A DNA stretch of 64,000 nt, from positions 1,058,341 to 1,122,340 of the forward strand of contig KV748182.1 of assembly GCA_001692895.1 (NCBI GenBank). The letters are read 5' to 3'. A program made the translations under genes and the position numbers. Positions 1 to 10,665 of this stretch are shown one piece after another. The stretch is from Cenococcum geophilum 1.58. Lineage: Eukaryota > Ascomycota > Dothideomycetes > Gloniales > Gloniaceae. Within the stretch, counting starts at the first letter, position 1. Each line of letters starts with the position of its first letter. The notes below the pieces were generated by a model that searched no databases, was not told where the DNA came from, and saw nothing but the letters and a program-made list of their open reading frames with translations.

Positions 1-7
1 TTTATAA

Positions 8-118
8 GAACTTGTTAAGGTTAATGTGTCGCAGATACCTTATACGAAACTTGTTAAGGCCCTAAGGCCACCGCGAAGAACTTGTTAAGGCCCTGCCTAG
101 AGAACTTATTAAGGCCCC
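8..118 (+). repeat. Four irregular copies of GAACTTGTTAAGG
   Basis: Copies begin near 8, 46, 78 and 102, most followed by CCC. Spacing is uneven (about 38, 32 and 24 bases), so this is a decayed or dispersed direct repeat rather than a clean minisatellite. The array may continue left of the window. Confidence 0.6.
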
Positions 119-146
119 TCTGCGAGGGCCTATTTGGTATCCGGTA

Positions 147-378
147 CACCTAGGTGACTTAGAAGAGGGTCTTAATAGGCGTGGTGCGCGCGACCTAGAC
201 GACAGAGACGCGATAGCGACGTAACAGCGACGTGACGGCGACCAGACGGCTTAACGAGGTGGAAACACGGGCAAAGCTCTAGGTAGCGGAAACACAGGCC
301 AGCTTTGACGGCTTTATGGCGTTTGACCTACAGGTGACTCACAGGAGGGTCTTAATAGGCGTAGTGCACGTAACCTAA
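147..378 (+). repeat. Direct repeat with a 180 bp period
   Basis: A block of about 50 bases containing GAGGGTCTTAATAGGCGT occurs at about 147-198 and again at about 327-378. The ten bases CTTAATAGGC lie exactly 180 apart (171 and 351). Such repeats are common in LINE 5' regions and in spacer DNA; here the role is unknown. Confidence 0.6.
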
Positions 379-999
379 CATATATATATGGGGGAGGCTC
401 TAAGGAAACACAGGCCAGTTGTACGAGGACTTAATAGTTAGAGACACAGGCCAGCTTATAATAAGGGGGGATATAAGCTTGGTTAGTAGAATAGGGTAGG
501 GTAGGTCGCCTAGCACGGGATTTAGTCTATAACCTATTCTATAAGACACGGTCGGCCTATTATAAGGAGACTCTTATAGGTAACGCGAAACGGGAATTAA
601 AACCTCCCGTGGGGCGTAGTGTGTGGTAGCCACTGCTGGCTCTAGGGACCTTACCCCTTAGCTAGGCTCTGACCCCTAGTGCACCTGGTAGGCAGGTAGG
701 ATCACATCCTGGCCGGAGAGACTACTACGTGGCTTGAGAGAACGGATGCGCGTGTTGGTGTACTAATAGATAGGACTGCTCGCTAGGGCAGTACGCTGGT
801 GAGGTACGCTTAAGGAGTAAACAGGAGTTACTTAGGCGGGAGAGGCTTTTGGCTGGGCCTCGACCGTAGAAGGTACCTAAGGCTTCTACATTGCAGGATA
901 TAGCCACGACGCCCTTATAGGACTACGTTAGTAGGCGCGTAAGATAGGAGTTGCGACCCCTGCAAATGGTAGCCTATGCCCGTACCGGCGGAAATGATA

Positions 1000-3242
1000 A
1001 AGAGAGGCGTGAAACTAGAGGCTATGGAAGGCTTCTAAGCCGTGCGAAAGCGTACTAACTTTAGGAGGGAACTCTTATATAGACTGCTGGGGGGCAGACT
1101 AGTATTTATAAGATACCCGAGAGAACTGGTGAAATTCCCCATGCTATTGGTGGTGGCAGCTAACTGCTTATAGAAAGCCCCAGGCCCTTAGGCTTAGTAA
1201 GGGAAAACTACTTAAAAACTGAGGTAGAGGCCTGGATAAGCAGGTATGTCGAACTCTACTATATAACTACCTGCTACGCGGTATGGTAAGCGCACCTAGG
1301 ATGCACCGTATCTATGCTAAGCCTAGACCTAAGCGGAGCCTTCGACAACGTATTATATAAGAGACTCCTATAGATCCTAAGAAACAAGGGCCTACTAAAC
1401 TAGATAATTAAGTTTGTCTAAGCCTTTCTAACAGGACGTACCACGAAAATTATAATTGAGGGATACGAAAGCGAGTCAATACCAACACCTATAAGTATCC
1501 TATAGGGTTCACCCCTCTTACCAATCCTATTCCTCTTCTTTATATCCAAACTACTAGAGACATTTAATAATAGCTAGGATACAATAGCCCTAGGATTCGT
1601 CAACGACACGAACCTAATCTTATGGGGAAATATAGTAGTAGAAAACTGCATTAGGCTAAACTAGGCGCACAATAGGTACATCGTATAGGCAAAACAACAC
1701 GGTGCCAAATTTGCACCAGATAAATACTAGCTTATCCACTTTATAAGGAAAAGAAGGGCAGGCAACGACCTAGCCTCAACAGTAAATATCTAGGGCTGTG
1801 TAGTAAAACTAGAAGCTACCCTTAAGATCCTAGGGGTCTGGGTAGACTCCAGACTAAACTGGAACGAGTATATTACATAGGCGACCCACAGGGGAGCAGC
1901 TGCACTCTTGGCAGCATTACGAATTACTACCTTAACATGGGGACCCTCTTTTAGACTTACACGTCTACTATACACAGCAGTTGTAAGGCCAACAATGCTA
2001 TACGGCTCCTAGGTATGGGGCCTAGGACTAGGCGGCAAGGTGCTAGTAAAAAGCTCCCTAGCGTCACTAGCTAAGCTCTAAAACCAATGCCTACATAGAA
2101 CTATAGGAGCCTATAAGAGAATACCGCGCGCCGCACTAGAACGCGAAGCGGCAGTTTTACTACTAGATATATATATCGACATAACTACTATATAGAGAGC
2201 AGCTACAGTACAAGGCCACCCAGTAGAAGAAAAAATACGCTATATACTAAAACGTATACGAGGAACGAGACTCATATAAGGAGTAAGGGCCCCTCAAAGG
2301 AGAGCCGCGCCCAAGCATACTAGCTAGGAAGCTCTCTACCTACAAGCGGTAGAGAGAGAAAAGGAAATATAGGAACTACTAGCCCACTAGGCTAAGACCC
2401 GCCGCCACACCAGTAGAGCGCCACAACGGTAACAGAGGACAGGAGGTTACCAGCATAGATGGAGATCTACTACACTAATTGCAAGATGGGCAGACCTTAA
2501 ATAGAAGCGATAATGGAAGGAGGCAGCGAAAACACAAGACATAGCTATATGGAACACCCCATAATCGACACCAACCCTCCCCCTATATAAAGGACTAATA
2601 AAGGCAGAATCTATAGCCGCCTTCCTACTACGGACAGAGGTCCTAGGCCTAAACGCATGGCTCGCAAGCATCTATGTTCCAAATACTACACCTCAATATA
2701 CATGCGGATGGCCCACTCAGTCAGTACGCCATATACTGCTATTCTGCAGCTACCGCTCAGTAAGGGACTAGCTACTTACTAGCGCAGGCATAAATAATAT
2801 TACCCAGATGCTCTCTATAAAGAGGGGCCTACACGTAGTAGCAAAATGGCTTATAGGATAAGGAATCCTCTAGCAGTTCCAAACAGCACATGAGATCCAA
2901 CAGGAGGACACTATAGGATACACCCCTTTCCAGCCCCTCAGCGACTGGTTACCCCCCGCCTAGCCATAGGCGGCACACTAGCAAATCGCTAGACCCTCCC
3001 ACTACTCCCTCCCCCTAGATCTTCCGATATACCCAGGAAGTATGGTACGTAAGGTAGACTATAAGACATAAGGACACACTAGCTAGGCGAAGGCGGAGCG
3101 CGTAAGACTAGCTAAAAGGAAATACCTAGGTTTTTCCCCTTATAGGGATTCTTTTCCTACATAGATAGGTAGTAGCCTGTATAGACTTGAAAAGGGACTA
3201 AATCGGGCAATAAATAGAATAAATAATAATAATAATAATATA
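1000..3242 (+). mobile_element. LINE A: 3' part of a Tad1-like non-LTR retrotransposon
   Basis: Recognised from the reverse transcriptase and C-terminal zinc motif of its ORF2 (separate entry) and from the 3' end. It finishes in a short TAA-type tandem tail (AATAATAATAATAAT, about 3218-3240), as many Tad1/I-group LINEs do, rather than in poly(A). The segment just before the tail resembles the end of LINE B at 50450-50510, sharing a GTAG...ATAGGC stretch and AAATCGG, so both belong to related families. The left boundary is approximate and the 5' TSD lies outside the window or was not found. Confidence 0.75.
1230..3111 (+). pseudogene. LINE A ORF2 remnant: reverse transcriptase and C-terminal CCHC-like motif
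   Basis: This is the catalytic polyprotein used for target-primed reverse transcription. Frame 3 (codon starts divisible by 3) stays readable throughout. It shows SLDLSGAFDN from about 1314, ILQGSPLLPILFLFF near 1500, and the active-site box as FVND at 1596-1607, where the family has F(V/A)DD. Near 2697 it shows YTCGW...RHILLFC, the Cys/His motif that follows the RT in Tad1-like LINEs. The same frame links all of these, so the damage is mainly nonsense and missense changes at former CAR and TGG codons, as RIP predicts, not frameshifts. The endonuclease part was not found upstream. It cannot encode a working protein. Confidence 0.8.
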
Positions 3243-5129
3243 TATACCTTATTAGTTACCTTCCTAATTAACTGCTCCCTAAACTGTTCTATTTTAAATT
3301 ATATACTATATAAGTTTAAAAATAGAAATATATTATTAGAATATGCTAATAAAAATAAAAGCCCTTTTTTCTATTTATAATATCTACTTAACTTACGCAT
3401 TTCTTCTACTTTAAGTCTACTACCTTTAATGGGTTATCTAAAAACTCCTTATCCCCTAAGAAATCTAAAATTTCTACCTCTTTAGCTTGTCCTAGAAGAG
3501 AATAAGCTTTTTTAAAGATATTCTTAACCTTATATTTACTCTAAAGCAGCCACTAGCTTAGATCTAAATAGTTTTTAAAGTATAGACGACTTCCTTAATG
3601 AGATTATTAAAGATTACTATAATCTAAGTAGTGATAGCAGCTTAGGTAGGATTTTAATATCTAGTAGTTTAATAGCTAATAGAAGGAAGATTGCTTAATA
3701 TTAGGTATAATACCTATTATCTACTAACCTGCTAATAAATATATAGCATATTACTAAGAAGGTATTGTATTATATTTGCCTTAGCTTTAGGATAAGCAAA
3801 AGTAGGAAATAGAGAATATTATTAAGGAAAGACTTACTCTATAAGGTAAAGACTATTATGTTATATAGAAGGAATCCTAGGTTTCTAAGTTAGGATTAAG
3901 AAATATAAAGCGTTTACTATATATATTTAAAATGCGGAAGGAATAATTATAGCTGCTTTTAGATAAACCAAAGTCTATATATAGTAGAAGGGATTTGCTT
4001 TAAGGTAGAACTATAGAATATTAAGTAATTAGTTAGTAATATAGATAAGTTAAACTAGCCCTAGAGTTAAGCTAAATTGATATTATACTTTTAAGGATTT
4101 TATAAGAACGTAGAGCTTTCTACCGCGGACAAGAACCGTGATCTATATATAAAATATAACGTAAAGAAGGATTTAATAAGGGAGATTAAGGCTTGTACCT
4201 AGCCCTAACCTCTATATCTTAATAGGTCTGCTAATTAGAGACCGTTTTAACACCTTTATAAGTACGACGCTATATATTAGACGCTAAATGCGGCTTAGTT
4301 TAAGAGTTTTATAGGGGGGGTCCTACCTATAACTTGGTTACCGACTCGGTCACTAACCTAGTCTACTCCTTTATATATAAATAGTCTCTTTTCTTTATAT
4401 ATTAATTTATGGCTATTAGGTTAACTACACCCTAAAAGTATATAAAGAAGGAGGTGCTACGTAACGAAAGCTTAGCTTAATAAAGCTATTTATATTAAAG
4501 GTATAGCTCACAGTAGTAGTAGGGAATGCGTAAAGGAGGTATAATATGCTTATGTTCTTTTAAGTAAGCGTATAACGTAAATATCTATACGCTATACCAT
4601 GGTAGAGAACTGGTTAGCCGTACCACGCTAATAACTAAGCAGCAAGGATACGGTAGTGCTTTACTACTATAACGTTACGCCTATAACTGTTGGTTTTAAT
4701 GCTAACTATAATAGCTATATCCTTTTCTTTCTTTATTCTTTAACCTAAGAAGGTAGACTCGCTAATTAAAATAGCGGAATATTTATACATACATATAAAG
4801 GCGTTATTTTTACTGTTGGATAGCGCTAAGTAATATAGTGGCGATTAAGCCCCCTTATTATTGTTGTAAAAACTACCTCTATTAAAACCGAGAATTATTA
4901 TTAACGCTATAGCTATTAAGGCAAGAAAGTAGGTTTTCTTTATAGCGACCGTTTTAATTTATACCGCTCCTATACTTCCGGCTTGCACTATCCTACTTAT
5001 TATCCCCTACCACCGCTATAAAACCTAACGTAATATTTACAAAATTTAAGGTTAACAGAGTCGGTATATTACGTTTCCCGTTATATATATATAAGTTACG
5101 GATTTTTATAACCTATTTACCCTAACGTA
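3243..5129 (+). other. RIP-saturated DNA with one gene-like relic
   Basis: Very AT-rich, with TpA in excess and CpA/TpG nearly absent. A chromodomain-like relic lies at 3800-3946 (separate entry) and its frame remains loosely readable for several hundred bases downstream, but I recognise no further domain. No LTRs, TIRs or TSDs were found, so this may be RIP-mutated host sequence or an unrecognised element. Confidence 0.4.
3800..3946 (+). pseudogene. Chromodomain-like relic
   Basis: One frame reads E-I-E-N-I-I-K-E-R-L-T-L, a stop, then GKDYYVI, a stop, KES, a stop, V, followed after four residues by LRNIKRLLYIF. Placing Gln or Trp at the three stops (the usual RIP products of CAG and TGG) gives the chromodomain pattern: IExIIxxR, then GKxYYVxW, then a WVP-type aromatic turn and a helix. 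Chromodomains bind methylated histone H3. They occur in host proteins and at the C-terminus of Gypsy integrases, but no integrase is visible just upstream, so a host-type gene is possible. The call rests on a short match. Confidence 0.4.
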
Positions 5130-5544
5130 TTCTACCAGCGAGCCGGCCACCCCACCGAGCTGGCCACTTCAAAACACACCAAAAAGCCGATATTTAAATC
5201 TTAAATATCTCAATAACTACTTAATAATATTTTCTAAAAATTTAAATATAAGCTTTTATATACCTATTTTAGTACTTATTACAATATAAGAGTATACGCT
5301 CTAGTAGTTGTTAAAATATTTAAAAAATATCTCTTATTTTAACCCCTAAACTCTATATTATAATAACCACCAAGCTATATACTTTAGTATTATAATATAC
5401 ACTAAAATAGGTATATAAGAGCTTATATTTAAATTTTCAGAAAATATTATTAAGTAGTGGTTAAGATATTTAAGATTCAAATATCGGCTTTTTGGTATGT
5501 TTTGAAGTGGCCGGCTCGGTGGGGTGGCCGGCTCGCTAGTAGAA
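5130..5544. mobile_element. 415 bp palindromic MITE with long TIRs and TA target site
   Basis: The two ends are near-perfect inverted copies for more than 100 bases: TTCTACCAGCGAGCCGGCC at the left and its complement at the right, with inner arms also matching. Both ends are flanked by TA, the duplication expected for Tc1/mariner-type transposition. The flanks AACGTA/TACGTT are themselves mirror-symmetric, so the true edge could lie a few bases further out. There is no coding capacity. The GC-rich tips are not RIP-mutated, unlike the surrounding DNA, and the AT-rich interior could fold into one long hairpin. Confidence 0.8.
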
Positions 5545-5546
5545 TA

Positions 5547-7295
5547 CGTTATATCCTTTAGCAGAAAGTAGTAATATTAAACTATAACTTATTACAAGAC
5601 ATAATTAATTATTACTTTAAAAACCTAGCTTTGCTAAACTAGGTTTTCCTTATAGTAAGTACTTTTAAATTATAGTCTAATATTAAAGGGCTAATGGAAG
5701 GAAACAAACGTCTTATACTTCTTAGTAACGCCATTCTACGCCTTTATATACTTAATAAATAGTACCTAAGCGGAATAGATATAGGTATAAATATAATAAG
5801 ATAGGTAATATATTCCTAACAAAATATAAAAAGTAGGGATAAACTAGTAAGGGATATTAGTATAAATAAAAAATTGTACGGAATAGCGAAGGATTGGAAT
5901 CTAAGAAAATATTTAAAGGAAAATCCCTTATAAAGAGGCGAGGAGCTAAAAACTTCACTCGCTTTAATAGTTAAAGCCATCCTTAGCGCTATATAGGTTA
6001 ACTCTAAAAGAAATTTTAAGGCAGTATATTATGCTATAAAGAAATTTTAGTCTTAAACAGTTTGTGTAAGGTATTTTATTTTAATAATATAGTTAATTAA
6101 ACGGCCGCTTAAGCTACCTTTTTTAGTAAAGTTGCTTACAAAGAGGTATTTTAATAGGTTATTTATAGCTAATAACCGCTAGCTATTAGTAAACTGTATC
6201 TGTCCCAGATATATATTACTTATAGCTATTTACTTTCTCTTCCAGTTTAAAGATATCTCTTATAGTGGCTAGCCCTAATTAAGTCCCTATTAATACTAAT
6301 AATAGCAAAGTACCTAAATCTATTAGTATTAATTATAACCACTTAGCGTTCTAGAGAATATTAGGGCCCCATACGTTATTATATGGGACTTTTTAAACGC
6401 GGATATTATATACTAGCTATTTGACCTCTTTACTAAAATAAGGCAAGCATGCTAGGTTGGTCACTTCTCTACCCTATAATATTAGCAATATATATACAAT
6501 CTATACACCAAGATTAAGGTTATACTTTCGGACAAAGTCAATTATGCTAATAATACGCGGCTGGGCTTACTTGGTGTCTATTTATTATGCGAGTCTTTAT
6601 TAAATAAGTCGTTATCCTATATAACCTTACTTTCCGCATATATGGCCTTTCTACTCTACCGTTATTATAAGCTGAACAATTGTGGAGTGTAGCTTTCTCT
6701 TAAACTTTAACGCTGGAGGCATCTTAACTTTTTTACTTTATAGTGTCTAATGGAATATATAGTTAGTAGGCTATCTCTCTAGCACTTGCTTATAACTAGC
6801 TGCTTGACTATAGGCCGCTAGTACTGTTATATATTAAGCTCGCTAGTAAACGGTTAATTGCATAGCTTAGGACCGAGCACTTTAATATATAGGAGAGGGT
6901 TAAATAGCTATAGAGGCGGTTTAGAAGCTAGATAAAGGTTTAATAAACCTAGTTAAAGAACGTCTCTAGTTTCTTAGAAAAATCTACCTACTATCGCAAT
7001 CTCTGCGGATAGTGCTTATTGTTTAGGTATAAGTTAATATAAATTAGCTATAAATAGGGAGACTTAACTATAAAGTTGATTCCTTATTACGTGATTTAAC
7101 GGCGCTAATATGGCGAAGCACTTTGCTAAAATATGGCTAAGAACCTAAAACGGCAGTATAAGCCACCTCTTAGTAATAAATAACCGCATAACTCTACTTA
7201 ATTTATATTCCACCTAATGTCTTCTATATAATACCGCGGTTCGAGAACCCCTAGAAATGTAAATTAGATAGCTAAAGGGCTATATAAGAGATAAT
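5547..7295 (+). other. RIP-saturated DNA, no recognisable gene
   Basis: Long stretches of the plus strand stay loosely open if TAG/TAA are read as former Gln/Trp codons, for example 6370-6800 and 6900-7300, which hints at former coding sequence. I could not match these to a family. No terminal repeats were found. It could be the upstream part of the kinase-bearing gene that follows, or an unrecognised transposon. Confidence 0.35.
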
Positions 7296-7813
7296 TTAGT
7301 AAACTAAGGAAACTTTAGCTTTGTTTGTCTGGACGCCTTATTAGAGAGTATTATTAAGATCCCTTACTTTAAAAACGACGATGCAATTCTTATTAAAAGA
7401 GCTATATATAAGCGCTTTAATAAACGTGGCGGTAATATAGGGCTTTTATAATATTGAGGGCATTATAATACTAGTATTTGGCTTAATTTTATAAGTAATT
7501 ATAATCTCCGAGCTTATCTTTGGGATTATAAGGACAACGTTACTTTAGAATAGCGGCTTTAATAGGGACAAGAAATTGCGGATATAGTCGCTTTTATTTA
7601 TTTAAACGGCGTAATCTATAGAGACTTATAATGCTGTAATATTCTCTTAGACTAAGATTTGCATATAAAAGTCGCTAACTTTAATAGCTTATCTTTAGAT
7701 AGCTCTGCTCTCCTTATTACTATAGCTTATAGTTATTAATACCCTAGAAAGCTACTGTCGGTATAAGCAGATATTTTCGCCCTTAGATCTACCCTATATA
7801 AGGTAGCAAGTAG

Positions 7814-7908
7814 TCCGTCGCCTCCCCTTTGCTCCTCCGTCCGTCGCCTCCCCTTTGCTCCTCCGTCCGTCGCCTCCCCTTTGCTCCTCCGTCCGTCGCC
7901 TCCCCTTC
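7814..7908 (+). repeat. Minisatellite, about 25 bp unit, four copies
   Basis: Tandem units read roughly CGTCGCCTCCCCTTTGCTCC plus TCCGTC. The array begins directly at the retroposon's 5' junction. The last unit is altered (CCCCTTCGTCGC). It is GC-rich and free of RIP. Confidence 0.8.
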
Positions 7909-7989
7909 GTCGCAAGGGCGCCGCGTTGTATACCCCTAAAAGACACGTCACCACGACGCTAGCCACCAAACCAAACGATTCCACCACAA

Positions 7990-8410
7990 CCGGTCTGCCA
8001 CAGAGCAGACGACCTCCACTACAACCAGTCTGCCGCAGGGCAGACGACCTCCTCTACAACCCGTCTGCCGCAGGGCAGACGACCTCCTCTAACCCGTCTG
8101 CCGCAGGGCAGACGACCTCCACTACAACCCGTCTGCTGCAGGGCAGACGACCTCCACTACAACCCGTCTGCTGCATGGCAGACGACCTCCACTACAACCC
8201 GTCTGCTGCAGGGCAGAACGACCTCCTCTACAACCCGTCTGCTGCAGGGCAGACGACCTCCTCTACAACCCGTCTGCTGCAGGGCCAGACGACCTCCTCT
8301 ACAACCCTCCTGCCGCAAGGGCAGACGACCTCCTCTACAACCAGTCTGCTGTAGGGCAGACGACCTCCTCTATAACCAGTCTGCTGCAGAGCAGACGACC
8401 TCTACTGCAA
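7990..8410 (+). repeat. Minisatellite, about 36 bp unit, roughly 12 copies
   Basis: The unit contains GTCTGC(C/T)GCAGGGCAGACGA, followed by CCTCC and (A/T)CTACAACCC. GTCTGC and GCAGAC make a short hairpin around CGCAGGG in each unit. Copies differ by single bases and one-base length changes, so the reading frame is not kept; the open frames here are by-products of the repeat. Confidence 0.9.
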
Positions 8411-8454
8411 CCGGTCCACGGCTGTCGCGCTATAGGTAATTAAACTATAGAGGA

Positions 8455-8505
8455 CCGCAGGCGTACCGCAGGCGCACCGCAGGCGTACCGCAGACGATGC
8501 ACTGC
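8455..8505 (+). repeat. Short tandem repeat, 11 bp unit ACCGCAGGCGT
   Basis: About four copies with C/T and G/A variants. It follows the longer minisatellite after a short unique spacer. Confidence 0.7.
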
Positions 8506-8614
8506 TAGGGTAGCTATAGTAGGGGATAGGGGAAGGGGCCGGCCCGTGTTACTTTAGCACGTTAAATATAAGGTGTATAGGCGAATTTGGTGTTTATACC
8601 CTTATACAAGACAA

Positions 8615-8672
8615 CCTCGTGAAATTTTCCTATGGGAGTGGGTTTACGTAACGAGGTTCGCCCTTATAAATA
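8615..8672 (+). promoter_or_regulatory. Possible hairpin plus TATA-like box inside the retroposon
   Basis: CCTCGT (8615-8620) and ACGAGG (8650-8655) can pair around a 29-base loop, and TTATAAATA follows at 8664-8672. The combination resembles a fungal core promoter but nothing downstream is recognisably coding, so the role is speculative. Confidence 0.25.
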
Positions 8673-9062
8673 CCCGTTTTCTAGAGCGTAAATCTAGGAT
8701 TAGTAGGTTACTTTTGGGGAGAGTACCTACTAATTACTAATTCCCTACCATTTCTTTAGCAAGGAGAAGGAATAGGGTACAGAATTAAACAGTCGTATGG
8801 GGGTAATTGGTAGCTACTTTCAAGCTAGTAAGCTATATGGTTTTTCTCTTATTCTTTATATACAAAACTACGTAAAAATCTACCTTTTAGAGCGCTTTTT
8901 CTTACTCTAGGAACGGCAGAATACGGCAGAAATAGATAAAAGAGCCAGGATTTTCGTGTGATTTTCTTGGTGTAAACTGGGACCATAGTAAGCAAAATAT
9001 CAGGACAAACACCATAGGCTAGGACTCCCCTAGTATTTAAAAACGGGCCGGAGTGTCCACTT

Positions 9063-9193
9063 AGCTACTAGTACATGTTAAGCTGCCTAGGAAGGATTCA
9101 TGTATATAGAACTATAGCGCCATAGCCTAGAGGCTGCATGCGCAGTATTGTACGTAGTATAAATACAATGGATATAAAAAAAAAAAAAAAAAA
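9063..9193 (+). repeat. Retroposon 3' tail shared with LINE C
   Basis: It starts AGCTACTAGTACAT and runs through AACTATAGCGCCATAG and GAGGCTGCATGCGCAG to poly(A). The same block precedes the A-run of LINE C at 31199-31325 with only a few substitutions. Similarity stops abruptly upstream of AGCTACTAG in both, which marks this block as the portable recognition tail. Confidence 0.85.
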
Positions 9194-10199
9194 AGGTAGC
9201 AAGTAGCTAGACTTCTTTTAATAGTTGGACTAATAAAAAGATTAAAGAGTTATTTAAAAGCTATTAATTCCCTAATATAGAATACTTAGGTCTTATAGGC
9301 TATATTATTATAAACTGCTAGTAAGGAAGTTACTACAGTACAGATAAAATTACGGAAAAATTTAAAGGTATATTATTTTCCCTAAAAACTTTATTACTAA
9401 TAATAAGTCTAAAGAGCCGTTAAATTACTCCTAAATCCTTCGACCCCTTTAAAATAGCAGCATTAGCCTTTATAATATTGGTATTTAGGTTACTTATGGC
9501 GGTCTTATAGGTTTAGAGATTAGCACGTTAATAAGCATACTTAACGTTAAATATACTATTAGGTATAGTTAGGGCAATTTCCTTTCGCTAAGGAACTACC
9601 TAATTGCATAATTGCTTTATTTTTTACCCTTTATCGGCTTTTAGTCTAAGTAAGGAGTTTTGCTATTTAGTACGTTTAGGTAATAGTCCTAGATCGTATA
9701 GTTAACTATATAGTTATATGCATACTTTTTAGGAAAAGATATATAGTGGTATATCTTATTTACCGTGCTCTTGTAGTATAATTTAATAAATATTTATAGA
9801 CGTCTTAGAAGGTTTTAAGGTGGTAGTTAATATTTAAAACATTTAATAATAGAAAGCGAGGAAGAGATTATATGCGCTATAATAATGCTAAAATATATTC
9901 TAAAAAGAGGATAGTGTTAAAATTAATAGTATAAAAATATAGTTTAATATAAGTACGCTAATGCACATTAATACGTACTATTATTACGCCTTAGTGGATA
10001 CCCCTCCTCTACTAGGCAAAATTCCCTAAATATATATTTATAAAAGTAGAGTGTCTTAAAACTTTTAAATTATATACCTTTTTAATAGAGCTATAGTATA
10101 AGCCGTGCGCTATAAAAACTTATTTAAGAATTGTCTTGGGAGAGGAGTAGGGATTAAAGTAGAGATAGGGTAATAGGCACCTGGAATAGGGTAATAATA

Positions 10200-10285
10200 T
10201 TACTATTCTTCTCCTTCTTTCTCTAGCTTTAGATCTTTATTAATAAATATTCTAATTATATAGGCCTATATCCTTCTAAGGGTTT
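10200..10285 (+). repeat. LTR-like relic, plus orientation
   Basis: CTTCTCCTTCTTTCTCTAG, then CTTTAGAT and a TATAGGCCTATA stretch, resembles the middle of the Gypsy B LTR (CTTCTCCTTTCCTTTC, CTTTAGATTC, AATCGTACAGGC). It is a fossil fragment, heavily RIP-mutated, and its family assignment rests on this short match. Confidence 0.45.
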
Positions 10286-10526
10286 AACCCAAAATGGTTT
10301 AATGCGCGGTTAAACCTTAGATAAAGGTCTGGGAATAAGATAAAAAAGGCTTCGCTACGGATAGTTTATAACTATTAGCAATATAATTAAATAAGTTTTA
10401 CTTAAATTTTCTTAGTATTTAAATTATAATATAAGGGTCCTTTATTAAATTAATTATTTCCAAATCTCTTTCCATTTTTTAATCTTATTAATAATAATAT
10501 TTCTAGATATATAATTAATATTAGCG

Positions 10527-10665
10527 ACTTAGTTAATCGAGGTATAGGTATAGTAAGAAGGACGTATATAAGCCTATATAATTGGATTTTCTATAAATAA
10601 GGATCTAAAGCTAGAGAAAAGGAAAGGAAAGGACCTTAGACAAACAGCGCCGCTTAAAGTCTTAT
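10527..10665 (-). repeat. LTR-like relic, minus orientation
   Basis: Read on the minus strand it runs AAGCGGCGCT, TCCTTTCCTTTCC, CTAGCTTTAGATCC, then CTCGATTAACTAAGTCGC. These match in order the second half of the Gypsy B LTR up to its 3' terminus. With the relic at 10200-10285 it makes an inverted pair about 240 bases apart. It is a fossil of a chromodomain Gypsy family. Confidence 0.55.

Larger units (their letters stand above)
1..999. other. Region upstream of the LINE A coding part, with short direct repeats
   Basis: No gene recognised. The stretch is less RIP-mutated than the rest and rich in short direct repeats. It may be the 5' part of LINE A or older DNA that LINE A entered; the sequence does not decide. 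The motif ACAGGCCAG also recurs near 294, 410 and 445. Open frames here have no recognisable content. Confidence 0.4.
7814..9193 (+). mobile_element. 1.38 kb minisatellite-bearing retroposon in the kinase pseudogene
   Basis: It is flanked by a 13 bp direct repeat, AGGTAGCAAGTAG, at 7801-7813 and 9194-9206, and ends in an 18-19 base poly(A) run, both signs of LINE-type target-primed integration. The 5' two fifths is minisatellite; the middle (8520-9060) is unique, non-RIP-mutated sequence with no protein I recognise; the last 130 bases before the A-run are nearly the same as the 3' tail of LINE C (31199-31325). It is therefore probably a non-autonomous element mobilised by the LINE C type machinery through a shared tail. 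The 5' end may be truncated. Confidence 0.7.
7296..9360 (+). pseudogene. RIP-mutated protein kinase gene, interrupted by a retroposon
   Basis: A protein kinase-like domain is readable in the plus strand. IIKIPYF and IYKRFNKRGG, near 7350-7430, fit the N-lobe. The catalytic loop is at 7611-7660 as VIYRDL, a stop, CCNILLD (HRDL..N in the family); HIKVANFN follows (the DFG-like segment), then ADIFALRSTLYKVASS near 7770-7813. The element at 7814-9193 then interrupts it. After the second TSD copy (9194-9206) the domain resumes as TSFNSWTNKKIKELFKSYQFPNIEYLG, the usual C-lobe end of small fungal kinases. Numerous TAG/TAA codons sit where Gln or Trp is expected. RIP of a host-type gene implies it was multicopy or caught in RIP spreading from repeats. 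It is non-functional. Confidence 0.7.

Noticed and set aside
7881-8354. 157-codon open frame on the plus strand
   Set aside because: It lies wholly inside the minisatellite; codon content follows the repeat unit and the frame breaks where units gain or lose a base.
7990-8410. CRISPR-like array appearance (regular short repeats)
   Set aside because: Units are contiguous with no unique spacers, and the genome is fungal.
8664-8672. TATA-like box as a true gene promoter
   Set aside because: No coding sequence follows; kept only as a low-confidence site within the retroposon.
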